DNA from: Adiantum capillus-veneris
Lineage: Eukaryota; Streptophyta; Polypodiopsida; Polypodiales; Pteridaceae
Length of the DNA stretch: 64,000 nt
Direction of reading: 5' to 3'
Assembly: GCA_014529385.2 (NCBI GenBank)
Contig: CM043953.1
Location: 75,110,372 to 75,174,371, forward strand
In this document: piece after piece, positions 45,601 to 56,519 of the stretch
Numbering within the stretch: position 1 is the first letter of the stretch
How the letters are laid out: each line of letters starts with the position of its first letter
The notes under the pieces: model-generated
What the model saw: the letters and a program-made list of their open reading frames with translations, nothing else
What the model was told of the DNA's origin: nothing
The model's database searches: none
Translations under genes and position numbers: made by a program

Positions 45601-48024
45601 GTTTTTTTGCTTGGTCCTACAAGGATTTGAAAGGGATCCCACCAGAATTGGGTGTCCACACTATTCCTTTGGTTGAAGGGGCTAAGCCTGTCAGAGGCCG
45701 AGCTTACAAGCTCAACCCAAAGTATGCAGAGGCTGTCAAGTCAGAGCTCGAAAAAATGCAAGAGGTAGGGATCATTGTACCTGTGGAGCACTATGATTGG
45801 TTATCACCCATGGTGATAGCGCCTAAGAAGCGGTCCAATATAATCCGTGTGCGCGTAGATTACCGCGCTCTAAACAAGGTAACTATCTCAGATGGTTTTC
45901 CCACACCTTTTACTAAGCGTGTGCTAGAAGATGTAGTAGGACATGTATTGTACAGTTTCATGGATGGGTTCAGTGGATACAATAAGTTGGGCATCCATCC
46001 AAGTGATCAGATTAAAACGGCCTTCGTGACTCCTTGGGGTATTTTTATCTACACTAGAATGTCGTTTGGGTTGAAAAATGCTCCACGTTCCTTCAATCGA
46101 GCAGTATATCTCATATTCTATCCTTTACTTACGGATCATCTTTGCATCCTCATGGACGATTTTTCGACCTTTTCAAGTGCTCAATGTTCAACCCCAGTGG
46201 AAAATCTAGAGGAGCACCTCGCTCAGCTCGTTGTTGTTTTCCTCAGGTGCAGAGAGGCACGCCTAAAGCTCAATCCTAACAAATGTCATTTTTTGGTCAC
46301 TGAGGGCGCCATGTGGTGTCTGCCAAAGGTTTAGCACCTGACCCAAAGAAGATCGTGGCCATCTTGAAGTTACCACCTCCCATCAACCCGAAAGGTGTTC
46401 AGAGCTTTGTAGGCCACACATGCTATCATCGCACGTTTATACGAATGTATGCACAGGTGGCTCAACGATTGACCCGACTCACTAGTGCTACTGTACCCTT
46501 TAAATAGTCAAAACCTGAGGCTGAAGCATTTGCATACCTCAAAAAACGACTCACTGAAGCACCTATTTTAGTGGCTCCAGATTGGTCTCTCTCTTTTCAT
46601 GTGCATACTGATGCCAGTCAAATGGATGTGGGTGCTGTGCTGACTCAGCCTAGTAAGGAGTACAACCTGGATTGCCCTATTCACCATGCAAGTCGCCTGC
46701 TCACCAAAGCAGGGCGCAACTATAGCACCACAGAAAGGGAAGGTTTGGCTATGGTGTATTCTTTACAAAAGTTTCGTCATTACTTGTTAGGGGTTCACTT
46801 CACTATCATCACAGATCATCATGCTCTACGCTATCTTCTGAATTAACCCCAAGTTGCACGAAGAGTTTGGAGGTGGCTACTGATATTCCACGAATTTGAT
46901 TTCGAAGTAGTTCTTAGTCCAGGCAAGCGGCACGTCATGGCCGACCATCTATCTCGCATACATACAGGTGAGCTCGACACTGGGGTTGATGATGACTTTC
47001 CGGATAGTCATCTCTTTAAGGTCGACACGACCTAGCATGGTATGGAGATGTGTTACATCTGCTCTCTATTGGCCTATATCCTCAGAATGCTTCTCCCTTG
47101 CGAAAAAGAAGACTCTTGTTGAAGTCTAGACCCTTCTCTCTGATTGGTGGACAGCTCTACAAATCTAGGCCAGATGGTGTGTTGCGCACGTGTGTCTCCT
47201 CATGAAGTAGACCACATTCTGGAAGATGCACACAGTGTTCCTACAGGTGGCCATTACCCTAGCCACATCACGGCGCAAAAAATCTTACAGACGAGCTTAT
47301 GGTGGCCTAATATATTTCGAGATGCTATTGCTCATGTCAAGATTTGTGATGTCTGTCAGCGATGTGCATCTAAGCCTAGCAAGCAATCCAATTGCCCTCT
47401 GCAGGTATCTATGGCATGGTTGCCCTTTGAGCGATGGGGCTTAGACTTTGTTGGTCCAATTACTCCACCTGCTCAACCCGGCAATCGTAAGTATCTCCTG
47501 GTAGCAACGGATTATGCAACAAAGTGGGCCGAAGTGGTGGCTACCATCAACTCTACATGCGCCACTGTCGCAAAATTTTTGTATGAAAATTGTTTTGCAA
47601 GTTTGGGTGCCCTCTGGAAATCACCAGTGATCGAGATAGTCATTTCGTCAACGACCTGATCTCCATACTCCTCACGAGCTACAAGATTTTTCATCACAAA
47701 TCTTGCTCTTACTATCCTAGAGCAAATGGGCAATCTGAGAGCACTAACAAAGTGCTAATCGCGCTTCTCAGGAAATCTTGTCACCTGCATCCAACTTCTT
47801 GGGCTCAAGCTATCCTCGGCATAGTTTGGGCTTATCGCACCTCCTTCAAGGCAACCACTAACTACACCCCATTCCAGCTAGCTTTCGGTCTAGAAGCAAT
47901 TGCACCATATAAGTTCAACTCAGGTTCAGCAAGAGTGGGAGGAAGCATTCGCGTCACAACGGGGATTGCTTCCGCAAACTTCTCTCGTCTCTCTCTTGGT
48001 GAGCTCTCACGCACACACATCTAA
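45601..48024 (+). pseudogene. Gypsy C pol: reverse transcriptase, RNase H, integrase, disrupted
   Basis: RT (45627-46334): GVHTIPLVEGAKPVRGRAYK, VRVDYRALNKVTISDGFP, SFMDGFSGYNKLGIHPSD, FGLKNAPRSFNRAV and the catalytic-site equivalent LCILMDDFSTF (MDD). Connection: LAPDPKKIVAILKLPPP. RNase H: FHVHTDASQMDVGAVLTQ, NYSTTEREGLAMVYSLQKF, IITDHHALRYLL. Integrase: HILEDAHSVPTGGHYPSHI ... CDVCQRCAS, RWGLDFVGPITPP, VATDYATKWAEVVA, then after a shift TSDRDSHFVNDLI and YPRANGQSESTNKVLIALL. Stops lie at about 46505, 46844 and 47030, with shifts at about 46310 and 47620. The integrase style is that of Tat/Athila plant gypsy elements. Confidence 0.88.
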
Positions 48025-48345
48025 TTCTTTGCCTTTCTTGTGCGATCTCTTTAGTAAACTCTTTCAGCACGCTTCACTCCTGCTGCCATGCTACTTTCAT
48101 TGCTCTTCCCCTCTCTCTTACAATTACATGCAAGTTTGCTCGAAGCAATTGCTCTAACTTTTTTGATCAACCACATCCTAGCTAGTTATGTTGGCTGCAC
48201 ATTACAACTTTTCATCTCTTCCTTTCTCTCTCTCGCCCACTTTGCCCCCTAACCGCCCATGCCCCCTATCCAACTCTCGGCCCTACTATCTATTCTCCCC
48301 CTTACCCTCTTATCCTCTAGCCCTTCACCACCCCTCCCTAATCCC

Positions 48346-48800
48346 ACCCTCTACTTCCCTCGCCCCTACCCTCTAAACCCCCCCTCGCCCCTACCCTCTA
48401 GACCCCCCCTCTAAACCCCTACCCTCTAAAATCCCCTCGCCCCTCTAACCCTCACCCCACCCTCTTAGCCCCTCGCCCCTACCCTCTAAAAAAAACCCTC
48501 GCCCCTACCCTATAAAAACCCCCCTCGTCCCTACCCTCTAAAAAGTCCCTCGCAAAACCCCCCTCGCCCCTACCCTCTAAAAACTCCCTCGCCCCTACCC
48601 TCTAAAAACCCCCCTCGTCCCTCCCTCTAAAACTCCCTCGCCCCTACCCTCTAAAAACCCCCCTTGCCCCTACCCTCTAAAAATCCCTCGTCCCTCACCA
48701 ATTCCCTCTCCCCTACCCTCTAATTTTCTTGCCCTCACCAATCCACCAATCCTACGCTCTAATTCCCTCGCCCCTTAACAAATCTCCCACCTGCTCCTAC
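48346..48800 (+). repeat. Pyrimidine-rich minisatellite in gypsy C
   Basis: About 15 imperfect head-to-tail copies of a 24-27-nt unit of the form CCCTACCCTCTAAAAACCC followed by CCCTCG. It lies between the integrase and the extra ORF. The plus strand is strongly C-rich and nearly free of G. Confidence 0.88.
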
Positions 48801-48995
48801 CCAATTTTCCCCTCTCGCCCCCCTATCTAATACCTATCGCCCCTACCCTAACCCAACCCCCTCGCCCCTCCTACAGTCTATCCCATCGCGTTGCAGGTTG
48901 CAACGCAATCCATTAAGTGCAACACTTTTCACATCCCATCAAGTGCAGAGCTTTTCATGATTTTCAACCAGGCCCTATTTCAATAATTTCGACTC

Positions 48996-51156
48996 ATGTT
49001 TCAAGTTTTGCAGTGTTTGAGGAACACAACAGCGAGTTCAAGCAGAGGCCAAGAACAATTCACTATGGCGGGTACAAGCAAGAACGCTAGGAAGTCTCGA
49101 CAGAGGCCCACTGAAACATCCCAAAGTTCTGCAGAGCAAGAAGACGTGGAAACCTCCAGCCATGGCCTCACCGATCTGCCCTGCATTGATCACAGTGATG
49201 AGAGTTACAAAGCGTCTGACTCTGGCTCTGCCTCTCACTCCGACTCAGAGTCTTCTAGCCAACAAGAAGATGATGAACAGGAAGATGATGTGAAAAAAAA
49301 AAAAAAAGAAGGCCATCACGCAGGTGCTGAGCCATCAATTCCTCGGCCTCCTCCCTCCAAAACTCAAACCAAATTCACTTTGAACTTCCATCTGCAACAA
49401 CCTCATCCGTCTCTTCGAGAAGTTTTATCAAAAGATCAGCTACATACGCTAGGTCTATCAGCATTAGCAGAGGCCGATCTGCCTTCTGATATTCCCATGA
49501 ATATGGTGCATGAGGTTCTCAAGCTTTTTCCCAAAGTAAGAGGGCACCCACTGACGGCTACACGCAGTGATCACGCTTTGGGGATGACAACCTTTCCTAC
49601 AGTAAAACCAGCTACGAGAACCTATTCACAACTTTCAAAAGACGCGACCATTGAAGCATGCAAAGAGCTACTTAGTACTAGTCATGTTGACTATTCAAGA
49701 AATAAAAATCTCTGGGCCATTTTCAAGTACTACTTTTTGGACAGAGCTGCTAAAGTAAGCAAGGGCAGATGTGACGTGCCTATTATATTATCGCACTGCG
49801 AAGGCCTATACTGCCTCATCCACACCATCCCGTGTGGCTTTCATCAAATTCTATTTACCTCTTTACAGTCACGGGCAGAAAGATTCAGAGCTCAGGTGCA
49901 ATCCGTGCAATCTAGCTTTCAATGCTTTGCAACTCCCATGTTGGCCTGGGTCATTAACATACATGTTAGTCCCATGGCTGTGGATGCGGATATGCGGCAT
50001 AAAAGCTCTAAGGCAAAAGGGAAAGAGATTGAACAGACAATGGATCTACCTGGGAAGCCTAAGAAAAAGAGGGCGAAGGTAGTGAAGGACACAGTAGAAT
50101 CTTTAATATCACTGTCAGTTTCAGAAAGCCAACAGCTTCGAGTGAAGCAAGCTCTTCACGTTCCTCGCATACTCCCGCTACTAGTTCGATGGTAATTTCA
50201 GGCACTGCAGATCACACTATGCATGTCACAGCTGTGGCTTCTACAATGTGTGTTCCTCTCTCTACTGCTGCTATTTCTACTCCTACCATAGTGACTAGCT
50301 CCCAAGCCCCAGTTGCTTCTTCTCCTATGCCTAGTCCTGTTGCAGCCACTCCAACCGTCTCTACTCCAACAAAGAGGCATGCTCTCAGTCCACCACGAGC
50401 AGTGCCACTTGGCACCACAGTGCCACCAGCAGTACCACTTGCTGGCCCTCTCCCGCCTGACACTGTTACAAGATCTTCCACAGTGTCGAACTCTACATCA
50501 CTTTTTCGCCTATCTGAAGATATATTGCAGGAGTCCAGGCAAGCCATTGCCACCATTGAGCTTGGAGCAGAGCGGTTCACAGCTACACACCAGCGTCACG
50601 CAACTACTTACGCAGCTATGGAGGGATCTCTGCAAGTCGCTAAGAGCGCCATCGCCGATCGGGATGCTACTATTTTCGCACTCCAACAGGCCTTGAAGTT
50701 AAAATCTCAAGTGATTAATGACCTTCAAGCTCAGGTACAAGGATTTAGAGAACTGCTCTAACATGAAAATAGGGCAACCCAGCCTATGATGATGGGTATG
50801 GGGTATGGATGGACTGGAGCAGGTACACGAGTGCAAAATGGAGCAACAGGTCCTTCTCAACAATTTATGGGACTCTACCAACAGACTCCAGTTCGATACT
50901 ACAATCAACAGTATTCTCAAGGGTTTCAGTCGTCACCATGCCTCCGACGCAGAACATTCCTTGTTGCAACGGTATTGCTAGAGCACACCGCCATGGTTGT
51001 GTTACTCGACGTCTTCAGTACACTACAGGACAGGTGTTACCCTCTGCCCAGCAGCAGGTGGCTGGCCCCTTCCCAGGCGGCCCAGTTACGGACAGGAGAG
51101 CCCACATACAACAAGGCCCCACCATTGATTTGATGGCTCCACCTTTCAGAGACTAA
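48996..51156 (+). pseudogene. Gypsy C extra 3' ORF of unknown function
   Basis: A protein of about 700 residues encoded between integrase and 3' LTR, where some plant gypsy lineages carry an env-like or accessory ORF. ATGs are at 48996 and 49065 (MAGTSKNARKSRQRP). It has a Ser/acidic low-complexity stretch (SDSGSASHSDSESSSQQED), a central region (PSLREVLSKDQLHTLGLSAL; KNLWAIFKYYFLDRAAK) and a basic NLS-like KPKKKRAKVVK. A frameshift near 50120 leads to a Ser/Thr/Pro-rich part and a coiled coil ending LKLKSQVINDLQAQVQGFREL. After a TAA at 50759 comes a Gly/Gln/Tyr-rich tail with a CCNGIARAHRHGC cluster. I see no signal peptide or membrane segment, so it is not a typical envelope. I do not recognise the family. 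Confidence 0.75.
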
Positions 51157-51312
51157 TGCTTCGGGTGGTGTGGCGACTAATCTTTCCCTTGGGTGACTGC
51201 AAGACAGTTTATTATAATGACAGTGATGTGCAGCAGTGGTTCTTTTGTGGTCGATTAGCAGCTTCAGTTCTTTCTCTCACCAAGATGGTGAGCGGTCTTG
51301 TGACGGGCAACC

Positions 51313-51883
51313 TGTAGCAGGCTACAGTGTCACTTTCACAAGACACAGTCAGTACAGTTGTTCTAGGCTGATTCACACTGGACGGACTCTCTGGGCTGGG
51401 CAGTGACATGTGGCAGCAGAGATACGGACTGGTCTAGTGGACATCGTGGCCAGGTCACCACCATTCATTTTGGAGATAGATTAGATGGCTGACATTTATG
51501 AGCCGTTGGTGGCTCTTTATGGTTGTACATATGAGGAGTAGTTGTTGGGTCATGATCAACATTTTCTAGATATATGGTCCGGCGTCGTCATTTTGAGTAG
51601 TGAGTCTATACACATAGCACGTCTTCACCATCCCTGCACATCTGAGCCTCGACACCCCCATTGTACCTGTGAGTCCTGGGCTGGAGCTGAGTGTGCTGCC
51701 ACGCCAAAGTCTGTATCGGTTCTTTGAGATAGTCGAGTCATATGTTCTGGTCTGCTGTTGTATTTCTGTGAGCTCAGTTGCTATCTATTGTTCCTTTGTT
51801 CTCAGTTTGTTTTGAGTGAGATTTTCATGCACATTGCACTGAGGTGCATCCACTGCAGAGAGCACGACACTATCCGCGCTACA
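51313..51883 (+). repeat. Gypsy C 3' LTR
   Basis: 571 bp, TGTAGCAGGCTACAGTG ... TATCCGCGCTACA, followed by ATCTG. The bases before it (GACGGGCAACC) are not purine-rich, so the polypurine tract is unclear. Confidence 0.95.
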
Positions 51884-51953
51884 ATCTGACAGTGAAAAAA
51901 ACCTTTAGATATTCAATGATTACAAACCATAGGGGAAAAACTACCAATGATGC

Positions 51954-52307
51954 TGAGACTGTTCGTGACTTTTGGCTAGAGCTGATCCATACTCTCAGAG
52001 GATAGCTTGAGGGACTACAGGGCAGCTCCGACCGCATGCGGGAGCGCCGTGAGGCTTTCCTTCGACTCTGGCGCCCTGGGCCTTTCTACACCATGGTCCA
52101 GGGGGTGCTCAGATGGCACTACTGTCCACCTATGTGGCTCTTCCCTCCTCCCATCTCTTGATTTAGCCCCATTGTATATATGTTGTTTTTTCATTGGGAG
52201 AGTCTCCCCATCATGCTTGTTGTAGCCCTCTCCTGCAGAGGTGGATGTAGCCCTATGGGCAGTTTTCATTAACTAATAGAAGGATCTTTTTCTCGAAAAA
52301 AAAAAAA
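51954..52307 (+). mobile_element. LINE-e, strongly 5'-truncated copy of the LINE family
   Basis: Only the last part of ORF2 (CTGTTCGTGACTTTTGGC onward) and the 3' UTR, ending TCTTTTTCTCG plus poly(A). It is closely similar to the end of LINE-c. It is flanked by the duplication AAAAACTACCAATGATGC (51936-51953 and up to 52320, the A's merging with the poly(A)). It is a textbook truncated insertion. Confidence 0.95.
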
Positions 52308-52320
52308 CTACCAATGATGC

Positions 52321-53069
52321 AAAGTTACAAAAGATGGGTGATACAACAAAGCTAGGAGCAGAGGAGTGAGGAAAGAAAGCAGCAAAGAGATGAAGCTGAA
52401 ACAAGCCACCCTAACGTCGAGAGGAGGCCGAAAACTCGACCAAAGAATCTTCGATTGCCGACTTTAAATCTCCAAGGCCATATACAATGGGGCATCCCAA
52501 CAAAAGAGACATCACCGATGCAAGAAGACTCTGCACCAAAAATTCGAGAGAGAGATAGCCTCTAGCCATCCCTGGCAATGATCAAAAAGGCTATGATATT
52601 CTCAACCTGCAAGCAAAAGCAATATATGGTGCAAATCTGAAGGCGAGGCAGGAACTGCCAAACACACCCACCAAACGAATTCAAAACCTAAATCACCCAT
52701 CAAACAAGAGAAAAACAAAAAAGAACAAGCAATAAACACATAGAACAGGCAAACACACATGCACACACCCTTAACCACAAGCAGTCATGCAGAACACACT
52801 CACCCCAAGCACATGCGGATCCCACAAGCACGAGCATCACACACAAAAGAATTAAGGAAAAAACAAGCAAGAAACAAAAACCATGAGAAACAAAGCAAAT
52901 CGCATGTAGCACAAGTGACATAAGATGAGAACAGATATTTGGTGAAGGCGGCCCAGTAGAGCACTTGCAGTTCTGTAAACCTTAAGCAACCACCGTAGTT
53001 AAAAGTAGGGTGGTTGCTTAATGTGGGGAGCCTTTCGTCATGGTGGAAAATCAATCCACTGCGTCCAGT

Positions 53070-53070
<1 letters not shown>
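52321..53070. other. Unassigned sequence, no gene recognised
   Basis: A-rich on the plus strand. Reading minus, the stretch 52640-51890 (without LINE-e) looks like an untranslated retroposon or mRNA tail (CTTTGTTGTATCACCC, TTTGTAATCATTGAATATC), but no second copy is in the window to prove it. Confidence 0.35.

Positions 53071-53116
<46 letters not shown>
53071..53116 (+). repeat. (CT)23 microsatellite at the edge of an E-type fragment
   Basis: 46 nt of perfect CT repeat directly followed by endonuclease coding sequence related to element E. Confidence 0.97.
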
Positions 53117-53117
<1 letters not shown>

Positions 53118-53925
53118 GGGGAAGTCTTCCTTATGGGAGGCATCAATGCTAGGACATGGCGGAACCAATGTGAGACATACACACAGAGGAGCCGGTGGCA
53201 CTATTCACCACACAGGAGGAGGCCACCATGAGGAATTCAGCAGACACAGCTCGCATCACAGAGTACGGGCATCATTTTCTCAGACTACGCTCTCAACAAC
53301 ATCTCGTTATTTATAACACGATGGCATAGTGGCCCACTTCAAGAAGGCTAACATGCATACCACATGGAGTTGCACCTGGAGGGGGGAGTACCGTGGATTA
53401 CATCATGGTATCCAGAGAGGCCACCCACCTACTTAGCTCTTTCACCATCCCACCCATACCAATTGGAGCCAGCCACACCTATCTTGCACTCTAGTCTCTC
53501 CCTCACTAGCGACGCCACACCTACACACCCATGACAGGCACCCCCCACACCAAGATCTATTTCACATGAGCTAGCCCCCTTATACTAGGTAGAGGTCAAG
53601 AAGGGACTCCTTATGATCCATCCCTCTACACCACATCACATATGTTCTTCAGACATCAGACATCAGCTCTTTCCCGCACACCATCCATACATGCCACACT
53701 CCCCAAGGGACTATGCCACAGAATCGCTGGTATGATGAGTGCAAAGACCTGTACCCTCGGCTACGTGCGCAGCGGACCCTAGGAGAATCATTGACCCAGA
53801 GGCCAAACACCGGATGAACACACTCGCGCGCTGAAAGCAACAAGCTTTTGAGGAGGCACAAGAGCTCGAGCTTTCGAGGAGGCACGGGAGCTAGAGCTTT
53901 ACCACCTGTTCATGAGCATGGACAA
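53117..53925 (+). pseudogene. E-type non-LTR element fragment: endonuclease and linker
   Basis: Endonuclease pieces in broken frames: LMGGINARTW (the GDFNART motif), ITEYGHHFLRL, GSTVDYIMVSREATHLLSSF and GASHTYLAL (the Ser-Asp-His region with Asp lost). The linker NRWYDEC ... ELYHLFMSMD aligns with element E's NNWYDEEC ... DLYQLFLSRD. It is therefore a relative of element E, covering the part that E lacks. It ends at 53925 where an LTR begins, so it was interrupted by that insertion. Confidence 0.78.
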
Positions 53926-54296
53926 TGTTACGTCCCCACACGTCAGGATGGGCGCCTGCAGTTATGTACGGCCAGTGTGAACATGGCCCTTTGGTTATGA
54001 AGTCCTATAAAGAGGACTTGAGTCTTATTTGAGAGACATCTTGTGGATCACCATACTTGGACTCTTGGCCCTTGGCAGCTCTGCCTGCCGTTCTGGTGTG
54101 GGTTCCGTCGTATGGGACACCGGCCCTTGCTATAGAGGCTAGCCTGCTTGGCTACAGGCTCTCACGCTCGAGGGTGAGCCCGTATTGGCTCTATGGCTGG
54201 GAGGTGAGCCTGATGTCCGCTCACGACGTGTGTCTAGGTGTGAGTTTGGCTTGTGTCGTGTCATGTGTGCAGGATGGATTCGGCAAGGGACTAACA
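53926..54296 (+). repeat. LTR of an unidentified retrotransposon
   Basis: 371 bp, TGTTACGTCCCC ... GGGACTAACA, with 5-bp inverted tips TGTTA/TAACA. It is directly followed by a Met primer-binding site, so it is a 5' LTR. The bases before it are GACAA. No coding region or second LTR follows in recognisable form, so the element is either truncated or a miniature type. Confidence 0.85.
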
Positions 54297-54297
54297 T

Positions 54298-54310
54298 TGG
54301 TATCAGAGCC
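54298..54310 (+). other. Primer-binding site (initiator tRNA-Met) after the 53926 LTR
   Basis: TGGTATCAGAGCC one base after the LTR end. It defines the strand and the LTR boundary. Confidence 0.92.
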
Positions 54311-55452
54311 ATCTTCCTGCTCGTATGCACGACATGGCAACGTGCACAAAACCACTAGAGCTCATGGGGTCAGCCTAGCCTGACAGGCTCTCCCAACTCT
54401 CGGATAAGGTGGTATGGGACGCTACTAATAAGAGAGGAGGGCAAGGGGGGACACATGCTAGCCGGTGGTGGGAGTTTTGCAAGTTCTATTTTTGTTTCTT
54501 GTAAGATTCTCGTGTGTGGAATGTTGATTTGCTAGTGGCAGTCACATGGATGCTACCTCTCCGTTGCCATATTGCATGAGGGTGTCCTCCAGAGCTGCCA
54601 CTTTGAGGACATGGCAGCCTCTCCGTATGCATTTGATGAGAGAAATTTGTTGATTTTAAAGTGTGCCTTGCAGTGATGTAGATAGGAGGAATTTTTTTTG
54701 GTCTTATGTTTAGAAAGCCACTTTGGACACACCGAACAAATCATCTGTATGTAATGATATTGTGTGTTGGGTGGTTCTTTTTACAAGCAGTGATATAATG
54801 GACTTGTGAGGGCTGCTTTGATGCTTCTATGGGACCTCGCACCCCATATGCTGCTCCTAATCTTCCGTGAGTGGTAAGTTCAGTATGGTGTGAAGCTGCT
54901 GGCGTGCAGGCCACTGCCCAAGGCCACTGCTCAGCAAAAGACTGCTCTGGCACACTAGGCAGAGAGAGTGGCAGGCCCACGGCGGCGAGAGGGGCGGCCA
55001 CCAAAGGACGGCGCTCGGGCGGTTTGCTCCAGACGACTGTCGGCAAGCGCCACACGAAGTCGCCTACGCACAAGGCGACGCTCAGAGGCGGCTTCGTCAT
55101 TTAGATCACGCTAAGCTTTTTTTGTGACCGCCTTTTTTTTATTAGGTCACCGCCCAAAGTTCTAAAGTGACCACCTTTTTTATAAAAAAACATAGTGTGA
55201 ATCAGGCCCTTTTACAGAGAACATCCACTTATAAAAGCACTAGTCACCCCGATACACTATGATCGATTTCTGAAGCTCCTCCGTCTCTCTCCTCAAGACA
55301 TTCGCCTCCAACCTCGCCTTCTTCACTTGAACCCTCCACTCCAACGCGCCGACGAGTAAGGAAGCGACACTTGCTAGTCGTCGTTTACCCTCTCGTGTGC
55401 AGAGTTCTCTATCTTTCTTCCACAATTCACTTTCTGCTACACATCACGCGCC
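54311..55452. other. Unassigned, probably remains of the 53926 LTR element and the gypsy H leader
   Basis: No coding domain recognised. A purine-rich GAGAGGAGGGCAAGGGGGG lies near 54440 (a possible polypurine tract, but no LTR follows). A T/A-rich patch near 55110-55200 ends GTGAATCAGGCCC and resembles a transposon end, without a visible partner. Confidence 0.4.
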
Positions 55453-56218
55453 ATGGCGTCACACGACACTTCTCCGCACAAGAATGGCGCCGCTAGCACG
55501 CATCAACCCATGGAGGAGGCGCCTCTTTCTCCTCCCGATTCACACACACACACGGGCTTCGTCCCGACGGTTCTTCTCCCCCATCTCCCACCTCCGATGC
55601 ATCTCTCGTCGCTATACTACAACAGCATTTAGCAGAGATGCAGAGGCAACTTGGGGAGTTACGTGCCACGCAAGTCCCGTTTTCGCCCGCGACCATGAGC
55701 AATTTGTCTCTTCAGTTCCATCCCGACCCCTTCAAAGTGGAAAAGAAGGATTGTGAGGAGACCGCCATCAACTTATGGCGACGGAATACTTTGATTTGTA
55801 TCATTTCATTGATGCCCAGTGCATTAGTCAGATACAAATCATGCTCTAGGGCAAGGCATATGCGTGGTGGCCTGGGTTACGACCTAAGCCAACGACTTGG
55901 TCAGACTTCCAGACGATCTTTCGCGCTTGCTTGTACAAGAATTCAAAAATTTTGTCCACAAGACGAAAGCCTTGGAGAATCCGCAGGTTATATATACTGC
56001 AGATGCTTTGACTGTTTGGATTACCGTAGGCTTATCAAAACAAGGTATTACGGAATCCGTCACTTCAGTACAGGACATCTACAAGTTCGCCAAGAACTAT
56101 GACAACACCTTGGCGGCTTCAAGAGGTGGCCCGACGGATGGGGAGATGCCTTGCCATGGTCCCTCCACGTCAAAATACAAGCGTTCAAACGCGTCTGCAG
56201 CCGCAAGTCAGTCATCGG
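55453..56218 (+). pseudogene. Gypsy H gag, split by copia-2
   Basis: Starts at ATG 55453 (MASHDTSPHKNG). A shift near 55615 leads to MQRQLGELRATQVPFSPAT and FHPDPFKVEKKDCEETAINL, then fragmentary capsid sequence (QEFKNFVHKTKALENP, YKFAKNYDNTLAASRGG). The coding sequence reaches the duplication ATCGG at 56214-56218 and continues at 61101 with the nucleocapsid (FDCQ, TGHF, DKACP), whose first Cys is Arg. It is a gypsy-type gag with several frame breaks. Confidence 0.78.
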
Positions 56219-56444
56219 TGTTGGAATTAGGGTTGCAGAGAAACGCACATAGCTAGGAGAAGACGAAGAAAGCTCAAGGTACACAACAGAGAGTGCATTA
56301 CTTAGTGTGCAATGGAAAGATAGATAGCCCTAGAATGATGGGCGTATATATTATGCACGCGGGAAAAACCTCCTAAAGAGGGGAAAAATGCCCCCGCAGT
56401 CCTAGTGTGTTTACACACATCACTACCACATGTATATGGTAACA
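56219..56444 (-). repeat. copia-2 3' LTR
   Basis: 226 bp, complete. Minus strand starts TGTTACCATATACATG and ends AATTCCAACA. It matches the copia-1 LTR. Confidence 0.95.
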
Positions 56445-56519
56445 AATCTCCGGTGGCACATGAGTAAAGAGAAGTGCCATGCCTTGAGGACATTATCGGT
56501 CCACAAAGGGGAGTAAGCC

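Larger units (their letters stand above)
42577..51883 (+). mobile_element. Gypsy C, complete Tat/Athila-like Ty3/gypsy element with extra 3' ORF
   Basis: Plus-strand LTR element of 9,307 bp. It has a 5' LTR (42577-43141), leader with minisatellite, gag with multiple CCHC knuckles, pol (RT, RNase H, integrase), a pyrimidine-rich minisatellite (48346-48800), a long extra ORF region (48996-51156) and a 3' LTR (51313-51883). The flanks are the 5-bp duplication ATCTG (42572-42576 and 51884-51888). Integrase and RT motifs resemble plant Tat/Athila lineages. The coding parts have several frameshifts. A second partial copy runs off the right window edge from about 62986. Confidence 0.95.

Noticed and set aside
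48346-48800. Telomere-repeat or CRISPR-like array
   Set aside because: Units vary in length, there are no unique spacers and no true plant telomere repeat; it is a minisatellite in a plant retroelement.
48996-50195. Envelope gene of an infectious gypsy-type retrovirus
   Set aside because: No signal peptide, no hydrophobic membrane segment and strongly charged low-complexity parts; called an extra ORF of unknown function.
53040-53231. 63-codon frame with a Ser-Leu run as a secreted peptide
   Set aside because: The Ser-Leu run is the CT microsatellite and the rest is endonuclease remnant.
54430-54465. Polypurine tract followed by a 3' LTR for the 53926 element
   Set aside because: A purine run is present but the next bases do not match the LTR start TGTTACG.
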